Positions 45,813-56,089 are shown, numbered from the stretch's first letter. The stretch: DNA of 64,000 bases from Pseudomonadota bacterium (GCA_023426545.1 JAFAAN010000016.1:1-64000), one strand, 5' to 3'. Program-made: numbers and translations. Notes: generated by a model from the letters alone, not told the origin.

Positions 45813-47240
45813 TCAAGAACGCTTGGGCGCTGGGAAGATTTTCGCGGGATTGAGCAGCCCTGATGGGTCGAAGAAGTCCTTGAGGCGGCGCTGCAAGTCG
45901 ATGAGCGCGTCTGACTGCTCCAGCGAAAGATATTCCCGCTTCGCGTGGCCCACACCGTGCTCGCCCGTAATCGTGCCGCCCAGCGCCACGGTCAGCACCA
46001 GCATGCGCCGCAGGGCCTCGTCCACGAGCGGCCGTTGATGCGGGCCGTCATAGAGGATGTTCGCGTGCAGGTTGCCGTCGCCCGCGTGGCCATACGTGGC
46101 CACCGTGAGGCCCAGCTCGCTCCCCATCTCCTTCAGCCGTTCGATAACCTCGGGAATACGTGAGCGCGGCACGACAATGTCCTCGGAAATCTTGTGAGGC
46201 TTGAGGGCCCTGAGTGCCGGGGAAATCACCCGGCGCGCGGCCCAGAGCTGCTCGCGCTGGGAGGCATCCTGGGCGACCAGCGTCTCCGTGGCCCCCTGCC
46301 GCGCGCAGATGTCACCCAGTTGAGACAGCTCCGCCAGCAGACCGTCGCGGCCGTTGCCGTCCACCTCGACGATGACGGCCGAGCCCGCGCCGGGCGGGAA
46401 GCGGAAGCCGCGGCCGTCCACGGCGCGCAGGGCCACGTCATCGATGAGCTCCAGGCAGCGAGGCAGGATGCCCGCGGCGAGCACGGCGGACACACCTCGC
46501 GCGGCGTGCAGCACCGATGGAAACGCCACCAGGGCCGTGAGCACCTCGCGCGGCAGCGGAATGAGCTGCACGGTGATTTCCGTGGCGACCCCCAGCGTGC
46601 CCTCCGAGCCGACGAAGAGGCCCACCAGGTCGTACCCCGCCACGCCCTTGATGGTGCGCCGACCCACGCGCACCACCTCACCGTCTGGCAGCACCCACTC
46701 CAGGCCGATGACGTAATCGCGGGTGACCCCGTACTTGAGCGCGCGGGGCCCGCCCGCGTTCTCCGCGACGTTGCCGCCCAGCGTGCAGAACTCCCAGGAG
46801 TTCGGATCCGGTGGATAGAAGAGGCCCACCGCCTCCACGGCCTTCATGAAGTCGCCCGTAATCACCCCGGGCTGGACGACGGCCGTCAGGTCCTCGGGGG
46901 AGATGCCGAGGATGCGGTTCATCCGCTCCAGGCTCACCGCCACGCCGCCATGCAAGGGCAGCGAGCCGCCGCTCTTCCCGCTGCGCGCGCCGCAGGGCGT
47001 GAAGGGGACGTCGTGCGCTCGGCACGCCCGGAAGACCTCGGAGACCTGCCGGGTGTCCTCCGGAAAGACGACGAGGTCCGGCGCGTACACCCCGCTGTCG
47101 GACTCGTCCCGCGAGTAGGCGGTGAGCGTGTCCGCGTCCCTCCGCACCTGCCCGGGTGAGAGCACGGCCGCCAGCGCCTCGCACACACGCGCCACGCGCT
47201 CGGGCGCCACGCGGGGGAAGTGCGAGGGCGTGCCGCTCAT
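45813..47240 (-). CDS. FAD-linked oxidase (glycolate oxidase/D-lactate dehydrogenase GlcD family)
   Basis: 475 residues, ATG at 47240 overlapping the folE stop (ATGA). The PCMH-type FAD domain shows PCGARSGKSGGSLPLHGGVAVSLERMNRI and NAGGPRALKYGVTRDYVIGLE; the C-terminal FAD-oxidase domain has the metal-type YGHAGDGNLHANI and GGTITGEHGVGHAKRE. Oxidises a 2-hydroxy acid such as glycolate or D-lactate. The GlcE and GlcF partners are not adjacent, so it may be a single-subunit D-2-hydroxyacid dehydrogenase. Confidence 0.9.
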   Translation of the reverse strand: MSGTPSHFPRVAPERVARVCEALAAVLSPGQVRRDADTLTAYSRDESDSGVYAPDLVVFPEDTRQVSEVFRACRAHDVPFTPCGARSGKSGGSLPLHGGVAVSLERMNRILGISPEDLTAVVQPGVITGDFMKAVEAVGLFYPPDPNSWEFCTLGGNVAENAGGPRALKYGVTRDYVIGLEWVLPDGEVVRVGRRTIKGVAGYDLVGLFVGSEGTLGVATEITVQLIPLPREVLTALVAFPSVLHAARGVSAVLAAGILPRCLELIDDVALRAVDGRGFRFPPGAGSAVIVEVDGNGRDGLLAELSQLGDICARQGATETLVAQDASQREQLWAARRVISPALRALKPHKISEDIVVPRSRIPEVIERLKEMGSELGLTVATYGHAGDGNLHANILYDGPHQRPLVDEALRRMLVLTVALGGTITGEHGVGHAKREYLSLEQSDALIDLQRRLKDFFDPSGLLNPAKIFPAPKRS

Positions 47241-47896
47241 CGCCGCGACCCCAGGCGCGCCCATAGCTCGCGGCGCAGCGGCCCGTCACGGCGCAGGGCG
47301 CCCTCGTAGGCCTCCGAGTGGGTGATGGCATCGCGCTGCTTGTTCCCCCGGAGCCGCAGGCACGCCTGCTCCGCCTCGATGATGCAGGCCGTCGCGGGGC
47401 TGCCCAGCACCTGGGCCAGGGAACGCGCCACGTCGCGCGCCAGGTCCTCCTGGAGGATGAGCCGGTGCGCGAAGCAGTCCACCAGCGCCGACAGCCGCCC
47501 GAAGCCCACCACGCGCTGGCCCGGGACATAGGCCACATGGGCGCGGCCGGTGACGGGCAGCAGGTGGTGCGGGCACATGGAGTGGAAGCGCAGGTCCGTC
47601 ACCACCACCAGCTCCCTGGAAGAGCCCCGAGGCACGGGGAACCCCTCCCCCAGGGCCTCCTCCGGCGTGCGACCGTAGCCGTCGAGGAATTCGGAGACCC
47701 AGGCCTCCGTCACACGCGAGGGGGTGTCCGCCAGATGGATGTCCTGGAGGTCCAGCCCCGCGGCGCGCAGGAAGTCCGCCACCGCGCGCGCCATGGCCGA
47801 GGTGTCGGGAGCGCGGACGGGGGCCGGGGCGGCGGGTGCTTTGCGGCGGGCTCGGGACGAAGTCACGGCGGAGTCGCTCCTGGAAGGGACCTGCAT
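47237..47896 (-). CDS. folE: GTP cyclohydrolase I
   Basis: 219 residues. First step to folate, and in some bacteria to queuosine or biopterin: GTP to dihydroneopterin triphosphate. Zn ligands appear in FHSMCPHHLLP and EAEQACLRLRGNKQ; catalytic His lies in DTSAMARAV..LADTPSRV context. The N-terminal 30 residues are an Ala/Pro-rich extension. It starts directly after the Rieske gene stop (TGAATG) and overlaps the oxidase gene, so all three form one unit. Confidence 0.92.
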   Translation of the reverse strand: MQVPSRSDSAVTSSRARRKAPAAPAPVRAPDTSAMARAVADFLRAAGLDLQDIHLADTPSRVTEAWVSEFLDGYGRTPEEALGEGFPVPRGSSRELVVVTDLRFHSMCPHHLLPVTGRAHVAYVPGQRVVGFGRLSALVDCFAHRLILQEDLARDVARSLAQVLGSPATACIIEAEQACLRLRGNKQRDAITHSEAYEGALRRDGPLRRELWARLGSRR

Positions 47897-48238
47897 TCAG
47901 GGGGCTGGGACGCTAGCCGATACGGACACGAGGATGTGCTGTCCCTGCACACGCACCGGGTAGATGCGGACGCGCACGCCGGCGTATCGCGGACACAGTC
48001 CCGTCCGGACGTCGAACGGCCAGGCGTGCAACGGGCAATGCAGCAGGGGGCCGGCCAGGTCCCCCTCGGACAAGGGCCCTCCACGGTGGGGACAGGTGTC
48101 CGCCAGCGCATGGAGCACCCCGTCCACCCGGACGAGGGCCACCGGGACGCCGTCCACGTCGACCACCGCGCGCCCCCGCGCGTCGAGCACCTCCAACGTC
48201 GCGACTGGAATGAATCCGTCGTCCATGTGTCCATTCAT
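47897..48238 (-). CDS. Rieske [2Fe-2S] ferredoxin-like protein
   Basis: 113 residues from ATG 48238 (ATG 48274 and 48226 are alternatives). The cluster motif is complete: CPHRGG (Cys-X-His) and CPLHAW (Cys-X-X-His), 18-20 residues apart. No membrane segment, so it is a soluble electron carrier of the NirD/dioxygenase-ferredoxin type. First gene of the minus-strand unit with folE and the FAD-linked oxidase. It may carry electrons for an oxygenase that is not in this window. Confidence 0.87.
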   Translation of the reverse strand: MNGHMDDGFIPVATLEVLDARGRAVVDVDGVPVALVRVDGVLHALADTCPHRGGPLSEGDLAGPLLHCPLHAWPFDVRTGLCPRYAGVRVRIYPVRVQGQHILVSVSASVPAP

Positions 48239-48311
48239 CTTCCGAGCCCCCCAACACGCCGCCTGGGCCGACACATCCCCACCCGGACGAAACAGAGCGT
48301 GATACCGTGCC

Positions 48312-48340
48312 TTGACACCCGCGGTGCCACCTCATTAGAG
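48312..48340 (+). promoter_or_regulatory. promoter with overlapping inverted repeat before the metal operon
   Basis: TTGACA (48312-48317), 17-base spacer, TTAGAG (48335-48340). GGTGC (48323-48327) and GCACC (48340-48344) form an inverted repeat that straddles the -10, a position fitting a repressor such as a Zur/Fur-type protein (inference). The gene starts at 48364. Confidence 0.45.
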
Positions 48341-48363
48341 CACCAGGGCGACGCCCTCTTCCG

Positions 48364-48789
48364 ATGAATCAGCGAGCCCACACCTTCGCCCGCTGCACCG
48401 CGACGCTGCTCGTCGCGCTGTGGATGTGTCAGCCGCTCGGCGCGCTGATGCACGCGAGGGACGAGCACGCGCACCGCTTCTGCCCGCAGCATCAGACCTT
48501 CGAGGAGACGGCGCTCGGCACGGGCACCCGCCTCTCCAGGGTCACCGTCGACCAAGGCCCCCAGCTCTCCGCCGTGCCGGAGTCGGCGGCGGACTCGGCG
48601 GCCCTCACGCACGAGGAATGCCCGCTGGCGGCCTCCAGCTCCCGCCCGGAGCTGCTGTCGCCCTACCACCCGTCGCTGGTCCTGACGCTGCTGGCGGTGA
48701 GCCGTCCCGCCACCGCCCCGCCCCGGGTCACCCCGCCCCTCTCCATCCTCGACACCGCCCCCAAGGCCTCGCCTCCAGCGCGCGCGTGA
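48364..48789 (+). CDS. His/Cys-containing membrane protein, APKASPP family
   Basis: 141 residues. One N-terminal hydrophobic segment (FARCTATLLVALWMCQPLGALM) is followed by HARDEHAHRFCPQHQ, rich in likely metal ligands, then a Ser/Pro-rich region and the C-terminal APKASPPARA. A protein at 57791-58225 shares the same plan and ending, LAPKASPPRA. It heads the metal-uptake operon, so binding or sensing of zinc (or a similar metal) in the periplasm is a fair guess. The family is otherwise unknown to me. Confidence 0.68.
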   Translation: MNQRAHTFARCTATLLVALWMCQPLGALMHARDEHAHRFCPQHQTFEETALGTGTRLSRVTVDQGPQLSAVPESAADSAALTHEECPLAASSSRPELLSPYHPSLVLTLLAVSRPATAPPRVTPPLSILDTAPKASPPARA

Positions 48790-48864
48790 TGTGCGCGCCC
48801 TGAGGTTTGACTGGTCATTGGTAGGCGTCCGCCTCGCGGGCGTCCCGTTCGCGGAGCATTCCAG

Positions 48865-50217
48865 GTGGCAACCCGTTCGCGTCGTGTTCACGGCGCACTC
48901 ATCGCCGTTTCACTCTCCCCATGGCTGTTCGCCGGCAGCGCCCGGGCCCAGGAGCCCGCGGCTCCTCCCGCGGACGCGCCCGTGCAGCTCCCCGAAGCCG
49001 CGCCGCCAGCGCTCACGCCCGAGGAGCTGAAGGAAATCGAGGACGCGCTCGGCAGCGACGCCTCGGCCTCGCAGCAGCAAGCGCCATCCGGCACCGCGAC
49101 GCCGCCGCCATCCACGCCCGGGGGCAGCAACAGGCTCTCGCTCCCGGGCACCGGCAACGGCGCCGGGTCGAACCTCCTCGACCTGAGCTTCATCCTGGAC
49201 GTGGCCGCAGCGGCCTTCACGGACAAGCAGCCCTTGCAGAGCGGCGCGCACGACCCCACGCGCAACGGCTTCAACCTGCAGCAGCTGGAGCTGTCCATCG
49301 GCTCGGTCGTGGACCCCTACTTCCGCTTCGACGGCAACCTCGTCTTCGGCCAGTTCGGCGTGGAGATTGAAGAGGCGTACGGCACCACGCTGGCGCTGCC
49401 CTACAACCTCCAGGTGCGCGCCGGTCAGTTCCTCACGCGCTTCGGCCGCATCAACGCCACCCACCCGCACTCGTGGGACTTCGTGGACCAGCCCTTCGCG
49501 GTGGGCCGCATCTTCGGCGCCGAGGCCAACCGCGGCCTGGGCGCGGAGGTGTCCTGGCTAGCCCCCCTGCCCTGGTACGTGGAGGTGATTGGCAGCAGCA
49601 CCGATGCCACGGGCGAGGCCACCGCGCGCAGCTTCCTGGGTGCCACCAGCGAGCGCGTGCAGTCGCCGCTCGACCTGCAGCTCACCGGCGTGGTGAAGCA
49701 GTTCTTCCCGCTGTCGGAGGACCTGTCCCTGATGTGGGGCCTGTCCACCGCGACCGGCCCCAATCCCACCGGCTACCGCAACCGCACGGACGTGTTCGGC
49801 ACGGACGTGTACCTGCGCTATCGCCCCATCACCCGGGCCCACGACACCACGCTCATCACCTTCCAGGCGGAGGCCTATTACCGCCGCCGGCAGGTGCCGG
49901 GAAACGTGCTGACGGACTTCAACACCTACGCCCAGGCCGCGTGGCGCTTCTCGCCGCGCTGGGCCACCGCGCTGCGCTACGAGCTGGGAACGGCGGCGCG
50001 CGGCGAGGGCGGTGAGCGCGTCATCGACCCGTTGGACCCGGAGTGGACGGAGAGCCGCAACCGCGTCTCCGCCAACGTCAGCTTCTGGCCCACCGAGTTC
50101 TCCCGGCTGCGCCTCCAGGCGGGCCGGGACCGGGCTGGCTGGCGGGACGAGGCCGGCTACTCGCTGATGCTCGCGCTCGAGCTGGTGACGGGTGCCCACG
50201 GCGCCCACGCGTTCTGA
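48865..50217 (+). CDS. outer-membrane beta-barrel protein of the metal operon
   Basis: 450 residues, GTG start at 48865. Signal peptide ending SARAQEP, a Pro/Ala-rich region, then an acidic ELKEIEDALGSD helix and a Ser/Pro/Gly linker. From about 100 onward amphipathic strands alternate (LEVGRFGRINATHPHSW, YFRFDGNLVFGQFGVEIEEAYG), ending GYSLMLALELVTGAHGAHAF: a terminal aromatic residue, as expected for an outer-membrane barrel. There is no TonB box or plug domain, so it is porin-like. The final HGAHAF may bind metal. Lies between the His-rich protein and the binding protein, spaced for one transcript. Confidence 0.78.
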   Translation: MATRSRRVHGALIAVSLSPWLFAGSARAQEPAAPPADAPVQLPEAAPPALTPEELKEIEDALGSDASASQQQAPSGTATPPPSTPGGSNRLSLPGTGNGAGSNLLDLSFILDVAAAAFTDKQPLQSGAHDPTRNGFNLQQLELSIGSVVDPYFRFDGNLVFGQFGVEIEEAYGTTLALPYNLQVRAGQFLTRFGRINATHPHSWDFVDQPFAVGRIFGAEANRGLGAEVSWLAPLPWYVEVIGSSTDATGEATARSFLGATSERVQSPLDLQLTGVVKQFFPLSEDLSLMWGLSTATGPNPTGYRNRTDVFGTDVYLRYRPITRAHDTTLITFQAEAYYRRRQVPGNVLTDFNTYAQAAWRFSPRWATALRYELGTAARGEGGERVIDPLDPEWTESRNRVSANVSFWPTEFSRLRLQAGRDRAGWRDEAGYSLMLALELVTGAHGAHAF

Positions 50218-50234
50218 ACCCTTTCGCAGGAGCC

Positions 50235-51164
<930 letters not shown>

Positions 51165-51167
51165 GCG

Positions 51168-52025
51168 ATGCGGACCCGACTCCTCCTGCCCCTGCTCCTG
51201 CTGTCCGGCTGCGCGCTGGAGCCCGGCGAGAGCTTCGCGGTGCTGGAGCCCACCGTGCGCGCGGACTACACGCCGGTGGCATCGCGTGACGTGGGCAACG
51301 GCTTCCAGCGACTGGCCTCCGACTTCCAGCTTCGGCTGGACGGCGCCTCACTGGGCGTGGCCCACATCGACCTGGTGGGCGGCGCGGGCGCCGGTGGCCC
51401 CACCTCGTTCGACCCCGCCAACCCGCCCCCGGGCTACAGCAACTGCCACAACGGCCACTGTCACCGCGATGACGGCGCGCTGGTGGACTACGAGGACATC
51501 CAGGCGGAGCTGGACGGCGGCGGTCGCGGCTCGGAGTCCACGGTGGCCAGCCTGCACGTGGACGCAGACCTGGACCTGCTGACGGCGCAGACGCTCACCC
51601 CCGCGTGCGAGCCGTCCTGTGAGCTGGGCAGGACCACCATCAGCCGCTACCAGTGGGACGTCACTTCGGTGCGGCTGGAGGGCGCCGTGCGCGACAGCCG
51701 CGCCACCCCGCGCTTCGCCGGTGAGCGCCGCTTCCGGCTCGCGTTGGCGTCGGAAGGCCACGCGGAGGAGGACCGCCCGCTGTTCGTGCTCCGGGGCTCG
51801 GTGGACATTCCCTCCGACCGGGAGAACAAGCCGCGCGTGAAGCTGGCCATGCGCCTGGACCTGGAGCCCACGCTGTTCGACGCGCTGGACTGGGCCGCCC
51901 CCACGCCCGGCCCTGACGGCGTGGTGGACCTGAACGCGCCCGAGCACGCCGCCTTCCGAGCCGCGCTACTGGAGGCCCTGTCCACCCTGAAGCCACAAGC
52001 GGAGGTCCGCCGTGAAGACCGCTGA
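51168..52025 (+). CDS. lipoprotein with CHNGHCH metal-binding motif
   Basis: 285 residues, starting four bases after the binding-protein stop. Lipobox LLSGC gives acylated Cys15. A cluster CHNGHCHRDDG (93-103) has two Cys and three His within seven residues, an obvious soft-metal site. Beyond it are beta-rich segments and a Cys pair (CEPSCE). The gene overlaps the ATPase gene by 14 bases. I know no family by this motif. Probably takes or passes metal at the inner or outer membrane (inference). Confidence 0.75.
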   Translation: MRTRLLLPLLLLSGCALEPGESFAVLEPTVRADYTPVASRDVGNGFQRLASDFQLRLDGASLGVAHIDLVGGAGAGGPTSFDPANPPPGYSNCHNGHCHRDDGALVDYEDIQAELDGGGRGSESTVASLHVDADLDLLTAQTLTPACEPSCELGRTTISRYQWDVTSVRLEGAVRDSRATPRFAGERRFRLALASEGHAEEDRPLFVLRGSVDIPSDRENKPRVKLAMRLDLEPTLFDALDWAAPTPGPDGVVDLNAPEHAAFRAALLEALSTLKPQAEVRREDR

Positions 52026-52824
52026 TCCCACCGGCGGCCCCCACACCGTGCCGGCGTCGTTCGTCCCTGGCGACGCGCTGCTCACGTGCGAGAAGCTCGT
52101 CATCGGCTACGACGGCAAGGCCATCCTTCCGCCCATCGACCTGACCATCCGCCGCGGCCAGTTCGTCGCGGTGGTGGGCCGCAACGGCTCCGGCAAGAGC
52201 ACGTGGTTCCGCACGCTGCTGGGCATGCAGCCGCCGGTGTCCGGCACCATCACCCGCGCCTCGGCACAGGTGCGCAGCGCCTATGTGCCGCAGACGTCCG
52301 CCATTGACGGGCTGCTGCCGCTGCGCGCGGATGAGCTGACGGCCTGGGGCCGGCTGCGCGGCTGGAGCTTCCTGTGGCCCTTCGCCCGGAAGACGGACCG
52401 GCAGGCGGTCCACAGCGCGCTGGAGACGGCCGGCGCCCTCCCCTTCGCGTCGCGCCCGTACCGGGAGCTGTCGGAGGGCCAGAAGCAGCGCACGCTGCTG
52501 GCGCGGCTCGTCGCCACCGAGGCGGACCTGGTGCTGCTCGACGAGCCCACGGCCGCCATGGACGCGGTGGCCGAGCGCGAGACGATGCAGCGCCTGTGCA
52601 CCCTGTCCCGCGAGCGCGGCCTGGGCGTGGTGGTGGTGTGCCACGACCTGGAGGTCGCCGCCGAGCACGCCGACGTGCTCGTCTTCGTGGACCGGGAGAC
52701 GTCCGCCTTCGTCGTGGGAGACGCCCGCACCGTCTTCTGCCACCCCGCCTTCCGCCGCCAGTACGGCGACGAGTACTGCCAACGCGCGCCCCTGGGACCT
52801 CACCGTGGAAACGACGCTCGCTGA
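52012..52824 (+). CDS. metal ABC transporter ATP-binding protein (ZnuC-like)
   Basis: 270 residues, GTG start. Walker A GRNGSGKST, Q-loop YVPQTSAIDG, signature LSEGQ, Walker B LVLLDEPT and a switch His in VVVVCHDLE are complete. The C-terminus has an extra FCHPAFRRQYGDEYC segment rich in His/Cys. Energises the permease that overlaps it by 20 bases. Confidence 0.92.
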   Translation: MKTADPTGGPHTVPASFVPGDALLTCEKLVIGYDGKAILPPIDLTIRRGQFVAVVGRNGSGKSTWFRTLLGMQPPVSGTITRASAQVRSAYVPQTSAIDGLLPLRADELTAWGRLRGWSFLWPFARKTDRQAVHSALETAGALPFASRPYRELSEGQKQRTLLARLVATEADLVLLDEPTAAMDAVAERETMQRLCTLSRERGLGVVVVCHDLEVAAEHADVLVFVDRETSAFVVGDARTVFCHPAFRRQYGDEYCQRAPLGPHRGNDAR

Positions 52825-53677
52825 ATCGTCCAAGTGGGAGCAGTTCCACCTGGCCTTCGACCTGTTCAGGGACCCGCTGCTGTGCGCGCTCATCGCCGGC
52901 GGTGTGCTGGGCTTCCTGAGCGTGTACGTGGTGCTGCGGCGCATGGTGTTCGTCAGCGCCGCGGTGGCCCAATCCGCCGGCCTGGGCGTGGCGCTGGCCT
53001 TCTACGCCGCCATCCACCTGGGGGTTCACGTGGAGCCGGTGCTCGGCGCCACCGCGCTGGCGCTGCTGGCCACGCTGCTGCTGATGACGGAGCCGGCGAA
53101 GCTGCGCCTCACGCGCGAGAGCCTGCTGGGCCTCGCCTACGCGCTGGCCGGGGGCGCGGCGGTGCTCGTGGGTGACCGAATCGCCCAGGAGGCGCACGAC
53201 ATCCAGGGCATCCTCTTCGGCACGGCGGTGCTGGTGACGCCCGAGCAGCTCTACACGGTGGCCATCGCCGGCGCGGCGGTCATGTTCATCCACCTGTGGT
53301 GGTACCGGGGCATCACGTTCGCCAGCTTCGACAGGACGGGGGCCCTGGTGCAGGGGTTGCCGGTGCGCCTGCTGGACGGCGTGTTGATGGTCAGCATCGG
53401 CGTCATGGTGGGCGTGTGCGCCCGCGCCCTCGGCGCGCTGCCGGTGTTCGCCTTCTCCACCCTGTCCGCCATCGCCGCGCTGATGCTGGAGCTGCGGCTG
53501 CCGTGGACCTTCTTCGTGGCCACGCTGTTCGGCGCCATCGCGGGCGTGGGCGGCTACCTCTTCGCCTTCTTCTACGACTTCCCCGTGGGCGGCTCGCAGA
53601 CGGTGTTCGCCGCGGCCATGGTGGCGGCGGCGACCGTGCTCCGGATGCTCGTCCACGCCCGACAGAAGGCGCGCTGA
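52805..53677 (+). CDS. metal ABC transporter permease (ZnuB/MntB type)
   Basis: 290 residues, GTG start overlapping the ATPase end. Eight or so hydrophobic helices, with the family segment LRRMVFVSAAVAQSAGLGVALAFY near the N-terminus and VFAFSTLSAIAALMLELRLPW near the C-terminus. It forms the channel for zinc or manganese. Last gene of the six-gene operon. Confidence 0.9.
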   Translation: METTLAESSKWEQFHLAFDLFRDPLLCALIAGGVLGFLSVYVVLRRMVFVSAAVAQSAGLGVALAFYAAIHLGVHVEPVLGATALALLATLLLMTEPAKLRLTRESLLGLAYALAGGAAVLVGDRIAQEAHDIQGILFGTAVLVTPEQLYTVAIAGAAVMFIHLWWYRGITFASFDRTGALVQGLPVRLLDGVLMVSIGVMVGVCARALGALPVFAFSTLSAIAALMLELRLPWTFFVATLFGAIAGVGGYLFAFFYDFPVGGSQTVFAAAMVAAATVLRMLVHARQKAR

Positions 53678-53683
53678 GCGGCG

Positions 53684-54232
53684 TCAGCGCACCGCGGCCG
53701 AGACCTGCTTGAACTCGGGCGAGCCGGCGCGCCCGAGCAGGTCGAACAGCGCGGCCTCCACCGTGACGACGTGCGCCCCCGCGTCGCGGCACAGCTGGAG
53801 GCCCACCTGCCGGTCCTCCTGCGCGCGGGACAGCACGGCGTCCGCCAACAGGAAGGGCGACAGCCCGCGCTCGGCGAGGTCGCGCACCGTCTGGAAGACG
53901 CAGATGTGCGTCTCCATGCCCGCCACCAGCACCTGCGTGCGCCCGCCCAGCGCGGCCAGCACGTCCGGCACCGCCGCGCTGAACTCCAGCTTCTCCACCG
54001 CCTTGACGTCCTTCAGGCGCATGCGCAGCAGCGAGTGCGTGGGCCCCAGGCCCTTGGGGTACTGCTCGGTGAGGAGGATGGGCAGATTCAGCGCCCGCGC
54101 GCCCTCGATGGCCGCGGTGGTACGGGCGAGCATCCGGTCCAGCGCATCCCGGTCCATGGCGGCGCACAGCCGCTCCTGGATGTCGATGACGAGGAGCGCG
54201 GCCTGGTCCTGCTTGAGGCGGAAGGTAGGCAT
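53684..54232 (-). CDS. isochorismatase-family hydrolase
   Basis: 182 residues. The catalytic triad of the cysteine-hydrolase fold is visible: Asp17 (VIDIQERL), Lys81 (VEKLEFSA) and Cys111 (GMETHICVFQT). The usual cis-peptide region before Cys is GMETHIC. The broad family includes nicotinamidases and isochorismatases. No partner gene specifies the substrate. It is convergent with the metal operon, six bases away. Confidence 0.87.
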   Translation of the reverse strand: MPTFRLKQDQAALLVIDIQERLCAAMDRDALDRMLARTTAAIEGARALNLPILLTEQYPKGLGPTHSLLRMRLKDVKAVEKLEFSAAVPDVLAALGGRTQVLVAGMETHICVFQTVRDLAERGLSPFLLADAVLSRAQEDRQVGLQLCRDAGAHVVTVEAALFDLLGRAGSPEFKQVSAAVR

Positions 54233-54355
54233 GGCCTCCTCCTCGCGCGAAGGAGGGGGTCCGTCAAGCGCTGGGCGCCACCCGCGCGGGTGGTGGCTTC
54301 AGGCGGGCAACAGTCCTCCCTGAGCGCGCGGGCACGTGGCGCCTCTGGTCGCCAC

Positions 54356-56089
54356 TCAACAGGGCACCGTCCCCTGGGCAGAGAGCGCCGGCGCGCTTGC
54401 GTCGCGTAGGGCGAGGCTCTCTGGAGGCGGGACCAGCCGCAGCGACCGGCCCCGCCCCGCGAGGAAGGCCCGGGCGCGGCGAAGCTCCGGCTGGTGCGGG
54501 TCCGCGCTCCGCCAGCACGCGAGGAACGCGGTGTAGTCCTCCTCCGCGCCGCCCCGGTCTCCGAGCGCCACGTGTGCCTCCGCCGCCAGCAGCCTGAAGT
54601 GTCCGCAGCCGGGCCGCTCCGCCACCAGCGTCCGCGCAAGCTCCAGCGCCTTGTCCTCGCGCTCCGTGCGCAGGCGCAGGCGCACCAGCGCCTCGCGCGC
54701 CGGACGAGAGAAGGACGCGGGGCCCGCGGGGCGCAGCCGCCGCTCCAGACGCATGGCGCGCGTCAGCGTGGCCTCGGCGCGGCCCACCTCGCCCCTGCGC
54801 GCCTCCAGCGCCCCCCGCAGCTCGTGGGCCGCCACCTCGACGACCCGCGCCACGTCGCGCGGACACAGCGCGCGGTCCTCCGAGCGACGCGCCTCCACCA
54901 GCGGAGGGGGCAGCCCGTCCAGGGTGTTGCACACCCGCTCCACCTCGCCCAGGCGCCCTGCCTCCAGCAGGCTGAGCCCTCGCGTGTACAGTCGCAGTCC
55001 ATCGCGAAGCGCCGCCTCCGCCTGCCCCGCCGCGGCGGGCAGGTCCATGGGAACGTCCGCCGCCGCGCGCCAGAAACCGAAGCGCAGATGCGCGGCCACC
55101 AGGGTGGAGGCGGCGAAGAGCAGGGCCTGGCCGTCCCCAGCCGCGGCTTCCACCCGCTGCCGCAACCTGCGGGCCCAGGCCTGCGCCTCACCATATTGGC
55201 CCGCGTCGCCGCACCCCTGGCTGAGCAGCCGCATCGCGGTCTCCGCGCTGGGGGCCTCGGTGACGGACAGCCCCTCCTCGGCGAGGTACGCGTCGTCCGC
55301 GGCCACGGCCGCAACCAGCGCCCGGTGCGCCTCATCGGCCAGTCCAATCCGCTGGAGCAGACGTCCGGCGGAGAGGAGCGCGGGGCTGGCCTGGGGCGCC
55401 AGCGTCAGCAAGCGCCGCGCGCTGTCCCGAGCAGCCTCGGGCCGGCCGCTGTGCAGCATCGCCTGCACCCACGCGTGGTGCACGCCCGCATGGTCCGGGT
55501 GGGTGCGCAGCAGCTCGCGCAGCAGGACCTGCGCGTAGGGCTGCCCCTGCCCGGGACGGCCATCCGGCTCGTAGCCGTCGAGGAGAAACCCCGCCAGCAG
55601 CAGCCGCGCGTCGCTGTCCTCGGGATAGCGGTCGATGAGGCACTCCATGTCGCGCACGAAGGCGTGGCGGCCATGGGCGGGCCCCTTCTCCGCCAACAGG
55701 CTGGCCGCGATGAGGTAGCGCTGCTCGCGGTCCGTCGTCCCGTCACTCGACGCCAGCGCGCGGCCCATGGCTTCGGAGCGCGCGGCGGCAAAGCGCGCTC
55801 CTGGCCCACGCGCCAGGGCTAGCCCCCACCACGCCATGGCCAGCGAGGGGTCCACCCGCGCGGCCTCCGCGAAGGCGCGGCGGGCCTCGCCCCCCCAGCC
55901 CAGGTGCAGCAGCCGCAGGCCCTGAGCGAACCAGGCCCGCGCCCGGGGCTCGGAGGTGCTGACCTCCAGATGCGCGCAGCCCAGGCCGTCGCGGAGACGA
56001 GGTGCGGGCAGCGCTTCGTCCGCGAGCGCCTCCCACGGCGCGCGGACGTAGACGGAAGGTTCATCGGCTCGGAGAAGTCGCGCCAACAT
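54356..56089 (-). CDS. TPR-rich protein of unknown function
   Basis: 577 residues, ATG 56089 with AGGAGG upstream. It overlaps the upstream gene by 29 bases. About a dozen helical repeat units can be read (ARAWFAQGLRLLHLGWGGEARRAFAEAARVDPSL, LLRTHPDHAGVHHAWVQAML). A typical TPR scaffold. No signal peptide or membrane helix. It is third in the minus-strand cassette of unknowns. Confidence 0.78.
   Translation of the reverse strand: MLARLLRADEPSVYVRAPWEALADEALPAPRLRDGLGCAHLEVSTSEPRARAWFAQGLRLLHLGWGGEARRAFAEAARVDPSLAMAWWGLALARGPGARFAAARSEAMGRALASSDGTTDREQRYLIAASLLAEKGPAHGRHAFVRDMECLIDRYPEDSDARLLLAGFLLDGYEPDGRPGQGQPYAQVLLRELLRTHPDHAGVHHAWVQAMLHSGRPEAARDSARRLLTLAPQASPALLSAGRLLQRIGLADEAHRALVAAVAADDAYLAEEGLSVTEAPSAETAMRLLSQGCGDAGQYGEAQAWARRLRQRVEAAAGDGQALLFAASTLVAAHLRFGFWRAAADVPMDLPAAAGQAEAALRDGLRLYTRGLSLLEAGRLGEVERVCNTLDGLPPPLVEARRSEDRALCPRDVARVVEVAAHELRGALEARRGEVGRAEATLTRAMRLERRLRPAGPASFSRPAREALVRLRLRTEREDKALELARTLVAERPGCGHFRLLAAEAHVALGDRGGAEEDYTAFLACWRSADPHQPELRRARAFLAGRGRSLRLVPPPESLALRDASAPALSAQGTVPC

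Noticed and set aside
48910..50208. Minus-strand open frames inside the outer-membrane barrel gene
   Set aside because: Antisense shadows produced by high GC in the third position.
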